Shown: positions 34,867 to 48,500, numbered from the stretch's first letter. The stretch: 64,000 nucleotides of DNA from Notospermus geniculatus (GCA_002633025.1 NMRB01000877.1:149440-213439); one strand, 5' to 3'. The notes: generated by a model from the sequence alone, not told the origin. Program-made: numbers and translations.

Positions 34867-35855
34867 TCACTGGTCTGGAAAATAAACCAGAAAACATCAG
34901 TATCACCACAAAAAGTGCCATCTGGAGCAGGTCAGTGGAACCAGACTATGGCAAGCCATAATGGAACCAGGTCTATCAAATCTGACTTTTTGAGTCCGAT
35001 TTTACTCATCATCTGGTTCAAATAGGGTGAGCATCAACCCAAATGACATCAAGAGCAAACTGGGGATCTAAAGTCCCATTTTCATTACCGGTACAGTGGT
35101 TTCTGCCATGGATTGCGGCACCGTTTTCACAGGCATTGGGATAATCATCATGCCATTGAATTGTTAACCCATCAAAGGAATTCTCCAAACTCTGTGCAAA
35201 CGGCACCGCTCATCACAAACCGCGGCGGAATCCACTGTAGTGGAAAGGGACTTAATTCCCCTCTCGTACGCCACCTACCTCCAGTTTCAGGTACCAGATT
35301 CGACTGTTTACCTTCCATCACCATCCACATGTTCTGACAAGCTTTCGTGCGGCTACGCGTCACAGAATACGACGTGATAGATGCGATCAATATCGTAGGC
35401 AGCAGGAAGACCTGAGGTCCGTACGGCAGCTTCTTACGGAGGAAATATTGTAGGCCGTAGACACTGGCACCACCTATTGACAGGAGAGAAAATCAAAATA
35501 AGTGGTAGTTTAACAACATGTCAACAAAGGTCTCCCTTAATACGGGTATAGTGAAGGATCAAACTCCTCACAACGCCACCTACTCTTCTAGTTCTTCCGA
35601 CCTACTGAGTAGTGGAGTCATCATAAAATGCGGAACGGAACAGATGATGATGGGAACGAGATTGGCGCAGGATAGTGGGAAGGAACACGGTGGCTCTTTA
35701 ACCTTGGTGGACAAAAGACTAACTGAGAGAAGAAAGACCCGAGTCCGTGCGGTGAGGTCCGCCAGAAGGGTGGACAATCAAGACTTACTGACAATAAATG
35801 TAGACATCCCGGCTAAGAACGCTCTTGACTGGCACTTGGCATAGCTTTCATAGTA
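34867..35855 (-). CDS. TMEM141: TMEM141, copy 2
   Basis: Exons 35855-35789, 35473-35312 and probably 34874-34867 have the same phases and splice sites as the first copy. The coding segments (CQSRAFLAGMSTF, GLQYFLRKKLPYGP, SITSYSVTR) are unchanged at the residue level where I compared them. The upstream piece VHPALIQYKSA at about 35930-35890 is a possible N-terminal exon, but its donor phase does not fit the next exon, so the start of the protein is unresolved. Confidence 0.72.
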
Positions 35856-35939
35856 CTGGAAGAAAAGAGAGGACATAGTTTACCAGCCGACTTGTACTGA
35901 ATCAAAGCAGGATGGACCTGGGAGTTGGAGAGATGACAT

Positions 35940-37466
35940 ACCGTACACTTTTTTTCTGGGCGGCCTATGTGTTACTAGGGCCGGGGCATTGTCCCTGCGG
36001 GGGGGTGGGGGGGGTGCTATACCCATTTATTCAATGACAACATCATATAACCCAACGAATCAAGTCCCTGTCATCCTGACCTGGGGCCTGGGGATGGCGA
36101 GTCTGAACAAACACCTCATTCATGCTGACCACAATCCAGCTATTATTGAGTTAGCCTATGTCATGTTTTGTAGGCCTACCAGCGGTTCATAAAAACACCG
36201 GAACGGGCTGGATCGGATTGAAATGGGTCAGAACGGAGGGTGCCTGCCTAAGTGTGCCCCCTTAAGTTAAGTAGCCTGTGACTGTGTGGCGTACACATAG
36301 CCAGGCACATGCCTACTACAAGCAACACACTTAGGCCTAGGAGGCTATGGCCTACATTACACCAAATTACATAACATAGGCCTAGGCCTAGGCCTACACT
36401 ATCATCAGCTATTACGTGACTATAGAAATAGGATTAGGCCTATACCAGTAGCAACATTGTATACATTTATCACACTTCTCTCACAACTCACAGGGAACTT
36501 CTTTGAATATGTTTCTTTCACTTTAGTGAGATCATTCATGATGTGAATGAATATTTCTCCAAATATAAGAACTTTTTGTTGTGTAAAAACAACTTCCTTT
36601 TGCCTTTAAGGAGACTGGTGCCCGGTACTATAGACTAGTGTGACATCCACAATGGTTTTCAATCTCGACTCCAGTACAGATTTAGCAAACATACAGTACT
36701 CGGGTTGTGTTCGAACGCATTGTTGGAATCGAGGTTGAAAAGTGGCACTTCTGTCACGTAGCTCCCTGAAAATTTCTGACTGTCTTCTGAATGTCAACAA
36801 AGAATGACATAAAAAGTGTGCGTTTTCTTCTCTTAGTCATGAATGAAAAATATATTTTCATGAAACTCTGAGTTGTGATCTTGATTTCCTTTATGGACAG
36901 AGGAAAATTCCTGTGTAAAAATGGACGGATTTTTGAGAAAATAAGCATTTTAATAGGCCTACACTTTTACTTTGACAGTCTGCTGAGCTGAAGAGTGTTT
37001 GTGATGATAGGCTTAGCTGATAGCTAAGACAAGAGCAGGCAATCCTAGAGCCTAGTGATAGTGATTGTCTATCAATTTACCGGTAGGCCCTTCAAGCCTA
37101 GTCACGTTTTGCGACCGATTGGCCTTCATATTTATATTCCTACTTATGTTGTTGATATCCGTCACTGACTGTCATAATATCAAATGTATTATACAGTGAT
37201 AATGATTATTAATTAGCAGTCGGAGTAACAATGTAGGCCTCGGTTACATACTGTCTGTAGGCCTAGGCCTCTTCGCCGACACTCAATTTTACCACAGACA
37301 GATCAATGTGGGCCTCGTTATCAAATGATTAAATGCTGGTAGATGGCATAATGTAATGCCTTTTTATATCAGGACTCATTGTCATGACTGTTGATAATGT
37401 GGGTCGATGATACTTCAATATGGTAATTGCTCTTTCCTATTAGGCCTACTCAGCTTTGCGGTAAAT
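35940..37466. other. Region between TMEM141 and transporter, second block
   Basis: No gene seen. It includes a G-run at 35999-36014 and TAGGCCTAGGCCTAGGCCTA near 36377. From about 36806 it matches the first block. Confidence 0.4.
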
Positions 37467-37692
37467 CACAGGAGCTTGAGGCATACATTTCACAGGTTGT
37501 TGGTTTGTTTTCTCCGAGGTATGTACATTAGTAGACATTTTCAATTTGGTTAAAGGTACCTTTAGCTTAATGAAACAGGCCCCAGGGCATCACTCAGGTG
37601 TGTGTTATTACCGGGGTATGTGTTCCTTGGACCTTCAGTGAAACACACCCACCACCCCTGCAATGCATGCCTCAAACCCTCAAGCCCCTGTG
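37467..37692. mobile_element. MITE family D, degenerate copy in second block
   Basis: CACAGGAGCTTGAGGCATAC at the left and TCAAGCCCCTGTG at the right; counterpart of 26741-27023 with a single internal 57-bp unit. Confidence 0.7.
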
Positions 37693-38171
37693 GACTTATA
37701 ACACTCTGACTCGGAGTCATTCATGTCATACTATCCAATAGCAATCTTAGTCAGTGACATTTCAAGTAGAAATATCAGACTAGAGGGCATACAGCACTGG
37801 GTCAGAAAGTTTGGCACTGGCATTCAACCAGTCATGCCAATGTGTGTCACATACTGCCATTGGCCTAATCACAGTTAATGAATCTACACTTGAGTACCAT
37901 ACCTGGTATTATCATTTATCTCTTATGGATCTTTGTTAATCATGGTAAGTACTATTGTTGGTGTCAAATCATTGATATGGTGATATGGGCTGACTCCATT
38001 CCTCAGTTTTTGCCCATCAGGAGCAGGTCAGACTATCATTTAGTGTACCGGTATTCTGATCCTGGATTTGCATGGAAGTTCATTAGTGTACTATTTCAAT
38101 ACCAGGTTTGCCAAACAGAAGACTGACCATGTGAAAGGAAAAAGATTTGGATACAATATACATGACTCGCG

Positions 38172-41100
38172 ATGAAAGTTGAACCAGAAAAAGGTAAGAT
38201 TAATTAAGTAGACAGGCTGAACGAAAAGACGTTGTACTTCAGTTGTTAGTGACATGATATCCTTTGGGAACTTGTCGATGATGATATCCTTTTGAAGAGC
38301 CTTGATAGCCTTGTGGTTATCACGTCCGCGTAGCAAGCAGCAGGTCCTGGGTTCGAATCCCGGGCCATGTGGGATGTCATCCCTGGCTCTTCACATCCCT
38401 GGCTCTTCACATCCATCGCATGGGAGATTAAGCCACAGTGCTTTGTGCCTTTGCAAGGGCAAGTAAAAGACCCCATCCAAGTGAGCAACATGAGTAGCTT
38501 GAGATGGCCTCCAATAATGCTATGGCTTCAGCCCTGACAGAAAAATCTGACACAATATCCTTTGGGAACATATCAACAAGTCTCAGCTCTACGTGTCAGA
38601 ACAAGGCCCTTCCCGTCATGACTGTGTTTCTCTTAAACGTCAGTTCAAGATTTTTTTGATGAACTTTCACCTTCTGTGAGGGTCATGTCCTCAATTTCAA
38701 ACAAAAAATGAAGATATGATGTACTTCAGTGAAAGATAGCGATTCTGATGAACTATTGTCCTACTGACCTCATCATAAACCATATTAGAGATATTTTGTG
38801 TTGAAGGAAATTACTCGGCATTTAATCCCTAAATCCATGACATTTCCACAAAGACCTTTTGTTTGATTGCTAGAAGTCAAAGTATCAGTCGAAACCTGTC
38901 ACCTCGGAGGTTCTGGGTTCAAATCCCAGTCTGATGGGTCATAAACCTTGGCAAAGGGTACCAGTATCAAGGCAGCAGCACCTAGGTGATATTGGAAACG
39001 ATCTGATCGCAAGCAAGCAAAATCGGCTGTTATACCAGGTGTATGCTGGAGAGTGATGCATGGAATCCTCTCGCCAGCGATGTTCGCCCGATGTCAAACA
39101 ATATGAAAGCCGATATCTCCTAGTCTGCCATGGCTGGCGAGAAGATCGGTGGTGAGTAGATCACTTGCGATATCGCCTGGTGTGCTGCTGGCTTTAGTCT
39201 CCAATTGTGTCTTCCAGATGTGGAGAAGGCAGCAGCCAAGTCTCAAGCCACAGAGGAGGTGAACTTCCCCCCTGTTGGAGAAACAGAAGAGGAGATTGTC
39301 CCCCCGGATGGAGGCTGGGGTTGGTTCTGTGTGGTGGGTTGTGCCCTCATGCATACCTTCCTCATCGGAACAGAGCGATCATTCGGCTTCATCTATCTGG
39401 AATTAATCGACATGTTTCACCAGAGTGCAGCTTTGACAGCGTGGGTTGGGAGTCTGACTACCGCCCTCAGGTTGGGCCTAGGTAAGAATGTGACAACAGC
39501 ATGGTTCCTGCAGCTTTTCAGTCGGCAAATTCAAGGCCTTTTCAAGACCAAACAAGGCCAAAATCAAGGTCAACATTTTGTGAATGATTGCAAGAATCAC
39601 AAACTTCGATGCATGAAGGATAGGTGTATTTCTGACGTGCCTCACACGGTTTTCATTACCAAAGAAGAAAGCATCGTAAGAAAGGGGGAAATAATTCAAA
39701 GAAATCCCAAACCGATCCATCATGAAATTTAAGGCCTTTTCAAGGCCACTGAGCCAAAAACTGTGGTTTCAAGGCTACAGTGTTCAAGGCCTTGAAGCTG
39801 AAAAACAAAATTCAATGCTTTTCAAGGATCCACGGGAACCATGAATCATGTTGTACTGAATAAGACTAACTTGCAGCATGTACATTCCCATTTTGGGATC
39901 AAACTGGCGTCATCTTGATTTCGGCTGATGATCAACCAGGATACTGGCACATACATGTCTCGTCAGCTGTTTCACATTCCGTCTATTGACTCCAGGCACT
40001 GACTCATTTCTATTCCAGGCCCCCTGGCTAGTCTGCTTGCCAGCCGGTTCACATGTCGTGTCGTGACTATGGTCGGAGGATTCATCTTCTTTGCTGGCGT
40101 TGTTCTAAGCGCCTTTCCACCAAATCTCTTCTACCTGTTCTTCTCATGGGGAGTCCTGATAGGTACGTATAAGAATTCAATGGGACGCTAGGCAAGCGAC
40201 AGGTCCCGGGTTCATATCCAGCGTTGACCATGTGGGATATCAACCCTGGCTCTTCACGTCTGTCCCATGGGACAGTAAACTGTGATGCCTTGTACCTTGT
40301 GCCTTCACGAGGCAAGTAAAAGACCCCATCCTTGTAAAGGAACATGAGTAGCTTGAGATGGTCTCTTCCATACTTAACAGGGCAAATACAAATACTCCAG
40401 TAGTAATCTTCACAATTATTTCCAGGTGTGGGTGGTGCGATGGTCTACACACCAAGTTTCATCATTGTTGGAAAATACTTTGACAAACGACGTGCAATCG
40501 CGAATGGTATTTCCACGGCTGGTGGTGGGGTCGGACAATTTGCTTTTCCCCCATTGTACACAGCTCTTTTGGGCCATTATGGTTTCATGGGAAGTTTGCT
40601 GGTGATTGGTGCTATAACTTTTAATCTGATCAACTGTGGTGCCCTTTATCGTCCACTTAAACCAAGAAGAGTCTCCAAAAATAGAGGAGGGAAGGTTGAG
40701 CCGGGAATGTCAACCAGGACTGATCAACATTACGAAAGTATCGAGATGAAAGAACGACAAATGGACAAAAACGACAGTCAGAATGGAGACTCAATTGGAA
40801 GTATAAGAAAGGAAGAGAATATAGAAGGGGCCAGGGATGGGGACTCGATTGGAAGTATAAGAAATGAAGGAAATATAGCGGGGGCCTATGATGGGGNTGC
40901 TGCTAGCACATACCTGGCGTCAACAACCGATTTTGCTCGTTGGCGATTAGATCACTTGTGATATCGCCTGGTGTGCTGCTGGCTGCCTGGTGACCTGATC
41001 TCTGAAAGATGGCACATCAATTTTCAGGTCTCCTTCATGATGTCACTGGATCTTACAGTACAGCTTTCTACTACTCAGCATCAGCAGCTTTCTGCAGTTC

Positions 41101-41194
41101 TCTCGTCTACGCATCCCTCATCACGCTGCATCTGATCAGACAGCGGCGCCACCGACAGGAGAGAGTGGAACCAGTACAAGATGAAGAGTTATGA
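38172..41194 (+). CDS. Monocarboxylate transporter (SLC16 family), copy 2, internally interrupted
   Basis: Exons 38172-38193, 39218-39481, 40019-40162 and 40426-40896 match the first copy. At 40897 an n interrupts the loop-coding repeat, and the sequence jumps into the following intron; helices 7-10 are missing. The terminal exon 41028-41194 follows (acceptor TCAATTTTCAG, phase 1). It encodes LLHDVTGSYSTAFYYSASAA, then a hydrophobic helix and a basic/acidic tail ending VQDEEL. This exon completes the phase of the first copy as well. As assembled, neither copy is whole; together they give one full protein of about 560 residues. Confidence 0.85.
38300..38556 (+). mobile_element. tRNA-derived SINE
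   Basis: Counterpart of 27607-27848 with an extra tandem CCTGGCTCTTCACATC unit. Confidence 0.88.
38960..39195. mobile_element. MITE family F copy, second block
   Basis: Counterpart of 28150-28389; ends GATATCGCCTGGTGTGCTGC, again about 25 nt before the acceptor at 39216-39217. Confidence 0.65.
39500..39860. mobile_element. Dispersed repeat G (TTCAAGGCCTTTTCAAG type)
   Basis: It runs from GGTTCCTGCAGCTTTTCAGT to TCAATGCTTTTCAAGGATCC and includes TTCAAGGCCTTGAAGC. Related copies lie at 60975-61330, at 41378-41480 (part) and in the first block at 28705-28800 (part). Confidence 0.65.
40177..40386 (+). mobile_element. Truncated SINE
   Basis: It begins within the tRNA part (GGCAAGCGACAGGTCCCGGG) and continues through the CATGAGTAGCTTGAGATGG tail. 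Confidence 0.75.
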
Positions 41195-41196
41195 GA

Positions 41197-41335
41197 GTGA
41201 GAGAACAGATGAGGTGATGTCAAACTGGGAGTGAGAGAACAGATGAGGTGATGTCAGACTGGGAGTGAGAGAACAGATGAGGTGATGTCAGACTGGGAGT
41301 GGGAGAACAGATGAGGTGATGTTGAACTGGCTGGA
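41197..41335. repeat. 34-bp tandem repeat after the transporter stop
   Basis: Four units containing GAGAACAGATGAGGTGATGT start 2 bp after the stop codon, so they lie in the 3'UTR. A run of family G follows at 41378-41480. Confidence 0.85.
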
Positions 41336-41480
41336 GTACATCGGTACGGCCAGGAGAGAAAGGAGTCAATGACACTGAGGCCTTTTCAAGGCCACTGAGC
41401 TAAAAACTGAGATTTTCAAGGCTATTTAAGGCCTTGAAGCCAAAAAACACAATTCAATGCTTTTCAAGGATCTGCAGGAA

Positions 41481-42330
41481 ACATGGCTGGTGTCCTGAAA
41501 GCACCACACTCATGTGTAGCACCAATAGGCTTACCAGAGTGGCTATATTGTGATTCTGATCTCCTCCTTTGGCTGATAATCCATGAAACTAATCCTTATC
41601 TAGTCATTTGAATACCCTGGCAGTCACTCACAGTCAGTATTTATCAGAGGTGATTTCTTTTTTTGTTTTTTAGGTGAAGTTAGAGTACTTATTATGTATA
41701 CTGTTTTAAATTCAGATTTAGTCATTTTTGTTTGTTTTGTTGGTGAAAATCTAAAATGGCAGCCTATATCAAAATGTGCCTCATAAAAAATGTTTACAAT
41801 TAGAACCTTATACGTGTATATTCAGGGATAATTACTTACCGGGTATATCCTATTCAACCGGTACTAATAATCAGGGTCATGTATTAAATACAAGCAGCAA
41901 GACCATGCTGCAATGACGTAGTGGCTATTATCATTAATATATACCGGTAGATCATGCCCTTCACAGATAAGTACAGGGCTGTTTTTCCCTCAGATTCTGG
42001 GACCAAATTTGTAGACTTTCCCCAGAACATTTTCATGAACTGGTCACATTACTACACTGAAGTCAGCCTAAAAATGCTGCTCAACTAATAACAAAACTGG
42101 TGCTTATTTTGTATAGCATGCAACTAACCTTACACTTGCCGGATTGTGCTATTCAGTTGTGTTCACCGGATGTTACCATTACAAGTCTTTATGTACCGGT
42201 ACTGAAAAAAGACATGGGTACACTGCACTAGAGCAGGGTGGCTTGTTACCACGTGGTAACTACAGGCTCTTTACTCTTCATATTGGGTCTTTGCTCAAGT
42301 AAAGAAAAACGTACTTATATAGTGTGTTTT
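41481..42330. other. Intergenic between convergent genes
   Basis: The transporter (plus) and FIRRM (minus) converge here. No coding region is visible. Several CCGGTA words occur near 41850-42200. The AATAAA of FIRRM (read on minus) is at about 42340-42345. Confidence 0.5.
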
Positions 42331-42587
42331 ATAAAAAATTTATTTAATAAAAACCATATTTATATTGAACATATTTTATGTACAATACCTTTCATTCAAT
42401 GATGATGAAATTACACTTTATCCATCGCTGAAGAGTGTCTTATTTAATCCATTGGGAAATTTGATTCTTCGTTCCCTTCTTCAACCCCAGAGGGCAGCAC
42501 ATTCACAAGTTTCCGAGTTCTCCATCCATGAGAATCCTGAATCACCAACAACAAGAGTTCTGGAGGGCATGGGTTTTGCACTTGCTG

Positions 42588-45500
42588 TCACACCATGCTC
42601 GACAGCTGTACTTGTATCACGTTGAGATCATCAAACACCCACGACGGCAGTGAGTGAGACTGGTGAAGGTCGGCAAGGGCACCAATATCATTCTTCAGAC
42701 GGGAGATTATCTCCTTGCACTGCTGTTCAGGCTGGAACGAGATGAAGACATAATTGCGGGTGGTTGCATTACTGAGGTGGTCGTCAAGCGGGGTTCCACT
42801 GTAGTTGGTGAGCAATGGCAATTCTTGCCTGGATCACTGAGTGTAAAGGCCCTGTCACACTTCTGCCTATCCTGATTCCTTATGAGTTGCCCATTGACAT
42901 TTTTTCATACGCAGTCGCATGCACAATATGCACCCCATATGCATCTCAATCGTTTTGTGTAAGTTTTGTTCCGTACAACTGCCTATGAAAAAAATGTCAA
43001 TGTGCAACTCATAAGGAATTAGGATACGCAGAAGTGTGACAGGGCCTTCAGAGGGACTGGGAAATTGTTAGAGATAGAAGCCTTGCAGTTGTTGAATTTG
43101 CCATGCTTACATCAATATTATTATGTTTTGACCTCTTTGCTGGAGGTTCCTGTGTCGGTGACCCGGGACAGCTTGATTTATTCCTCGACTCTGGTGATGG
43201 GAGTTTTGGTACGATTGTATCACAGGTTTTGAGAGCTTCTTGTTGAAGTTGGAGGTAGTCTTGAACAACAAACAACTGTTTGCTTTTATGAGGAACCTGA
43301 AAATAATGGCAAGATACGTGTGATATCCATCATCATCATCATTATTATTATTATAGTTGTCTGGCATTCATTGCCTTTGTGACCACACATCAAGAAGTTG
43401 GACCAGGTGGGAACTGAGCTGATGGGTGCTGATGAAGCCACTCAGCACATCCTAAGCAACACCACACGGCCATTTCATGTTGGACACTATAATGAGACGA
43501 TGCACAAACTTTTTTTATACTTGCCTTGTTCAAGAAATCAACAATGCTGTCCCTGACCCCTTCACGTAGCTGTAAACACTCCGGCACCACGCCCTCATGG
43601 GGCGTCTCCTCGGCAAACTGACTAAACGCCTCAAGAGCATTCTGCCTAACCATCAAACATGGATCAGTCAGAAGATGAACAAACATTTCTGGCAGCATTG
43701 AGAGGATCTGGGACTGTTGGAATGATGGAGGGATACTTTTCTTTCCGAGGGCCCCGAGGAGGTGAGATATTGATAATCTAAGCGAGTCTATTGTATCCTG
43801 CTTCTGGAGGGAGTGAAGGAAGTTAAGAACCTGAAAAAGAGAGGGTCAATCAGACAAATGTAATGGAGCTAGTCTTGATGATGATAGCCAGGTTATGCAG
43901 ACATGAGCCCATTTTACACTGAGGAATTTTCAGCATGCTTGGTCCGGACAGGGCATGATTCAGTACAGTTCTGTCGAGTGTAAACGGGTCGAGCCAGGTT
44001 GTCCCGAAACCAAATGAGCCCTGCAATCAGAGGTAGGTTGACTCCAGGTCAAGCACGTTTCAGTACAATTCTCTGTAGTGTAATAAACGGGTAGAGCCAA
44101 TCTGGTAGGCTGATCTTAGTGCAGTGCAGACATCAACTAATCGTTCTTAGCCTTTACCATTCATTACCATGACAGACGGCAAGCTTTTTCAGGCAACTTG
44201 CCGGGCTCGGCTCGGTTGGTTATGGCAGTGTAAACGGGCCTGTCCTGTTTGAATTTCCAAGCGGGCTCGGGCCAGGTCTTCAACTGAGCTGGGGTAAAAA
44301 GGGCTATATTCATACGTAAATGGCCTGCTACAGAACCTGTGCACACCAGCAGGTCTTTATGAGGTCCCCACACATCACCCTCTCCTCCCATGTAACCATC
44401 ATCCTACACTCACCAGAAGAAGTTCTTCTGTCTGTAGATCTAGCACCAGATATCTCGTCACCTCGGTCAGCCCCGTGACACACGCTGCTAGGATCCGGTG
44501 TCTGCGGACATCGGGGACTTGTAGTGATTTCCAAACTCCCATCGTGCAGTTCGTGATGGCTGCTCGCTCGGACGTGGAGACGATATGCTCCATGACTGAA
44601 CCATAGCTCTGGAGGTTCCTCAGACAACGCAAGTTAATCAACTGAAATAAGATTTAAAGACGAGTTTAAGTCAACTGACTGATTGGTGAAATTACAAAGG
44701 ATTGAATGCATTATATTCTAATCGTTGAAGAGGCCTGATAGCCGAGTGGTTATCACATCCGCTCAGCAAGCGACAGGTATATCATCCCTGGCTCTTCACC
44801 TCCGTCGCATGGGACAGTAAGCTGTGGCGCCTTGTACCTTGTGTCTTTGCAAGGGCGAGTAAAAGACCCCATCCAAGTGAGGAACATGAGGAACTAATGT
44901 CTACCCACCAAGTTTTTAGCATCTTTAAGTTTTCTGACTTGACTTTTATTCCATCTGTTCATCCCATCCAGACATGATGCCACTAACTTCTCAACGGTTG
45001 GACGGAGAAGGTCCGGTGACAGGTTAGCGATTGGAATAATGGACCAAAGATGGCAGCACTTGGGAACCGGGAACTCCTGAACAAAATCACCCTGGAATAG
45101 AACAGTCATTGGTTGAGATGATAATGAATCACAGTCAGCGGTCGTGGGGACATTTGCTCACATTCAGCCAGGAGTTTGAGATCAACTTGCCATTCATAAA
45201 CTTGAATCCATGAGGTAGAGTATGTTTGTATTCCTACCTGATGTTCCGGGGCCAGAAACAGGAAGAGCCGCCTCAGTAACAGTGAGAGGTGGAGATACTG
45301 AGGACTGGAGTTGATGTCAAGTCCGATGAGTAACTTTCCTATAGCAAGACAGTGATTCCTGCACAGTTCGGCCGAACCATATCTGTGGAAGTAGAAAGGA
45401 TGATACGTAGAAGAAGGAAATCTGGGCAGCACCCAAGACTGACAGAACCATACTGGTCTGCATACAATGGAGTAACTTGAAGGACCTACTAGTTTGACAA

Positions 45501-48500
45501 GTCCTCAACCCCAACTCTAAAGCCAGTGGTATCTAGCAGTCAATCGCTTCTATTTGTATCTGTATGTTTCCATCTGGGCCGAAGCCATGGCAATTAGCAT
45601 TATTGGCCCTGGTAAGTACGGAAGAGGCCATCTCAAGCTACTCATGTTCCTCACTTGGATGGGGTCTTTTACTTGCCCTTGGAATGGTACAAGGTACAAG
45701 GCACCATGGCTTACTGTCCCATGCGACGGACGTGAAGAGCCAGGGATGATATTCCAAATGGCTCGGGTTGGATTCGAACCCGGGACCTGTTGCTTGCTAA
45801 GCAGATGTGATAACCACTAGGCTATCAGAGCCCTTTGGTAGTCAGTCACTCCCTACCATGACATTCCCCCGGGTACTTGCATAATGAATTAATAAGGAAC
45901 CCTACCTTGCTACCAAACACCAAACATCGATTGCCATCAGAGCAGAGTGGATGCTGGACGTTAGTACATTGCTGAGAAGACACGTCTCCTGAAGAAAAAA
46001 AGCAACTCAGTTGTTTATGTTGTCAGGAGACAAACGTTCTTCAAAATTACCTTCAGTTTACCTGCACGGAGACAACCCATTTATACACTTGGGTGGAGAG
46101 AGGCCAGTTTGGCGAAGCGGCTTGCCCAAAGTCGCACGCCGCAGTGGGATTCCAACCTGGGACCCTCTGACTGCTAGTTGGAGATCCGAACCACTTCACC
46201 ACCGTGGCTCCTTACCCGTCAAAGACTGACTTACCAAGATTGGAAAGTGGTGATGAGGTAAGCTGCAAGCGAAGGCTGACAACCGTGTGATTATATACTC
46301 ATATAACCCCACATCTCGGCTTGGTTTGCCCTCACAAGGAACTCCAGGGAGGGATGTTGGGGTACACAACCCGATGTGACCTGAAAGAGTCAGAATAGAA
46401 GTTTCATACTACATGTATGTCAAGTTTAGGGACTGAAGACATGTGACAAAAACTGGACCAAATCATGGTGACTACATGTATCTGGTGGATTTGACTGCCC
46501 CGAAAGACCATGATTGAAATACAATCCGTATTTTTTCTATTTCTTAGAGCCACAATGTTAGCCACGCTTGTCTCTCACCACAGACCTTTCCAACAAAGAT
46601 GGTGGCCTACTGGTTCTCCCACATGATGCCGTGGTTATTCATTGTCCAAGCATGATATGGGTGGTATTGTTTGGGTGAACACCACCTGGCGAGAGGATTC
46701 CACACATCGCTGTCCAGCGTACACCTGGCGTCAACAGCCGATCGCTTGCGATATCGCCTGGTGTGCTGCTGGTTTAACTGACTGTAGTGCTACACTTACA
46801 TTTTGCCACCGAGGTAAATACAGCCTGAACGATGTCATCTTTATCATCAGATGGACGTCGACTCATCCACTGATCAAGTGTCTGATCTGAAAGAGTGAAA
46901 TATCAAGTGATTAACCCTTTTCCTTTTCCAGGTGATATTTTTCCATTTGTTCCCTGAAGGGTTTTCACCAAAACTGTCACTGATTTTTCAGAGCCCAAAA
47001 ATCTACAAGTGAAATTCAAAACTGTCTATTTATTACAAGTATGTTCCTATGATAGTGTTACTGGGTGACCTTTCATTGACCGTGACCTTCTGAGTCAAGG
47101 TCAAACCAGAGACATTATCATGATGATTTCGGGCACTTCAGGTAGATACGCCTCGGGCACTGCAGGTGCCATTGTGTTAAAATCATTGAAAAGTGTTGGG
47201 ACTTCATATTTTTGTACACTTGCTTCTCAGGCAAAACTTAATCTCTGGTTGAAAAGCTTTAATAAGAACCTAGTTGTGTTTCTTTCTCACCTTCAGTTTT
47301 GGCCACATGATGAAGACAGGTCAGCTGTAGCAGACACCGGGGTACAACATCCTCAGGTGATGTATCTGTAACAAAGGAACATACAACAAAAAAATAATAG
47401 AAAATTAAATACTTCGATTCTATTGTGTCATTTTTGACTGGTGCAACTAATTGCCTTTAACAAACCTAGCTTACCATCTCTTGAGGTAACTCTCTCTATG
47501 AACTGATGACTGTTGATGATGTTGGAGATTAACATCTCCATAGGTCCTAACACATGTTTTCTGAGCTCCTCCATGAGGTGAGGGGGGATGGTCTGACCTG
47601 ACGGGGATGGTGGGATGAACCTGAGGACAGGAGAGGGGACAACCCGTAAAGCAGAATATGAAAGGAGAGGTCAAGGTCAAATGTGCGACAACAGACGTCC
47701 AGCATTAATATCACAATCACAAGACACTCCAGATTTGTATTTCTGTTTAGATTTTTCATCAGGTCTGAAGCCACAGCATTATTGGCCCTGATAAGTACAG
47801 AAGAAGCCACCTCAAGCTATTCATGTTCCTTACTTAGATGGGGTCTTATACTTGTCCTTGCAAAGAAACAAGGTACAAGACACCACGGCTTACTGTCCCA
47901 TGCGACGGACTGAAGAGCCTATTGTATATAAGAATTTAACATTATCATTATTATTACCTGTTTATATAGAGAAGAAGATTATATAAGGCACTATTCGACT
48001 CTCCCAACCGATCAGACAATTCTTTAACCAGCACCAGTAAGATTTTCACCTGAAATCCCAGGATTTTCACCGACTTCATGAACATTTTCTCATCGCCAGG
48101 AGACAGCACCTGAAACGTCAATGTCAGTGTGGTCAAGATAACCCAATAGAGACACCTATCTTCTTGCACTTTCCATCTGTAGCTTACACCGCCCTGAAAT
48201 GCCACTGCATTAAGCTGAATAGAGACACATACAATGAGTCAAGGCAATTTATTGCGGTATCGGCGTCTGGAGACATGGCGGATTGTGGCGCTGCCGGTAG
48301 TAATCGATGATTTTGATTTCTGCATTGTCATTAAAGGTGATGGGTTTTTTGTCAAAAAGTTAGCGTGGTCTTCTAGGCAGCTCACGGCAGGGCGGTTTAG
48401 GGTGGCATGGGCTCTATTGGGTTAATGGGGAGGAAACTGCGTGATGGTGAATCCTGACAGGTTTTCGGGCACATCACTCACAGTGCCACCTCCTGATGTT

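Larger units (their letters stand above)
31017..40987. repeat. Segmental duplication, copy 2
   Basis: Same gene order as 20713-31016. Differences include a 332-bp family A insertion (31882-32213), a single rather than double 57-bp unit near 37519, and a truncated SINE at 40177. The counterpart of 29939-30929 is absent at the n in 40897. Confidence 0.9.

Noticed and set aside
39205-39732. Open frame running from a transporter exon into its intron (also 28316-28837)
   Set aside because: A GTAAGA donor after GLGL and the phase-matched next exon show that the read-through part is intronic repeat G.
45554-45820. Plus-strand frame reading [20 protein letters not shown]
   Set aside because: The same peptide-like string appears wherever the SINE lies in reverse; it is repeat translation, not a gene.
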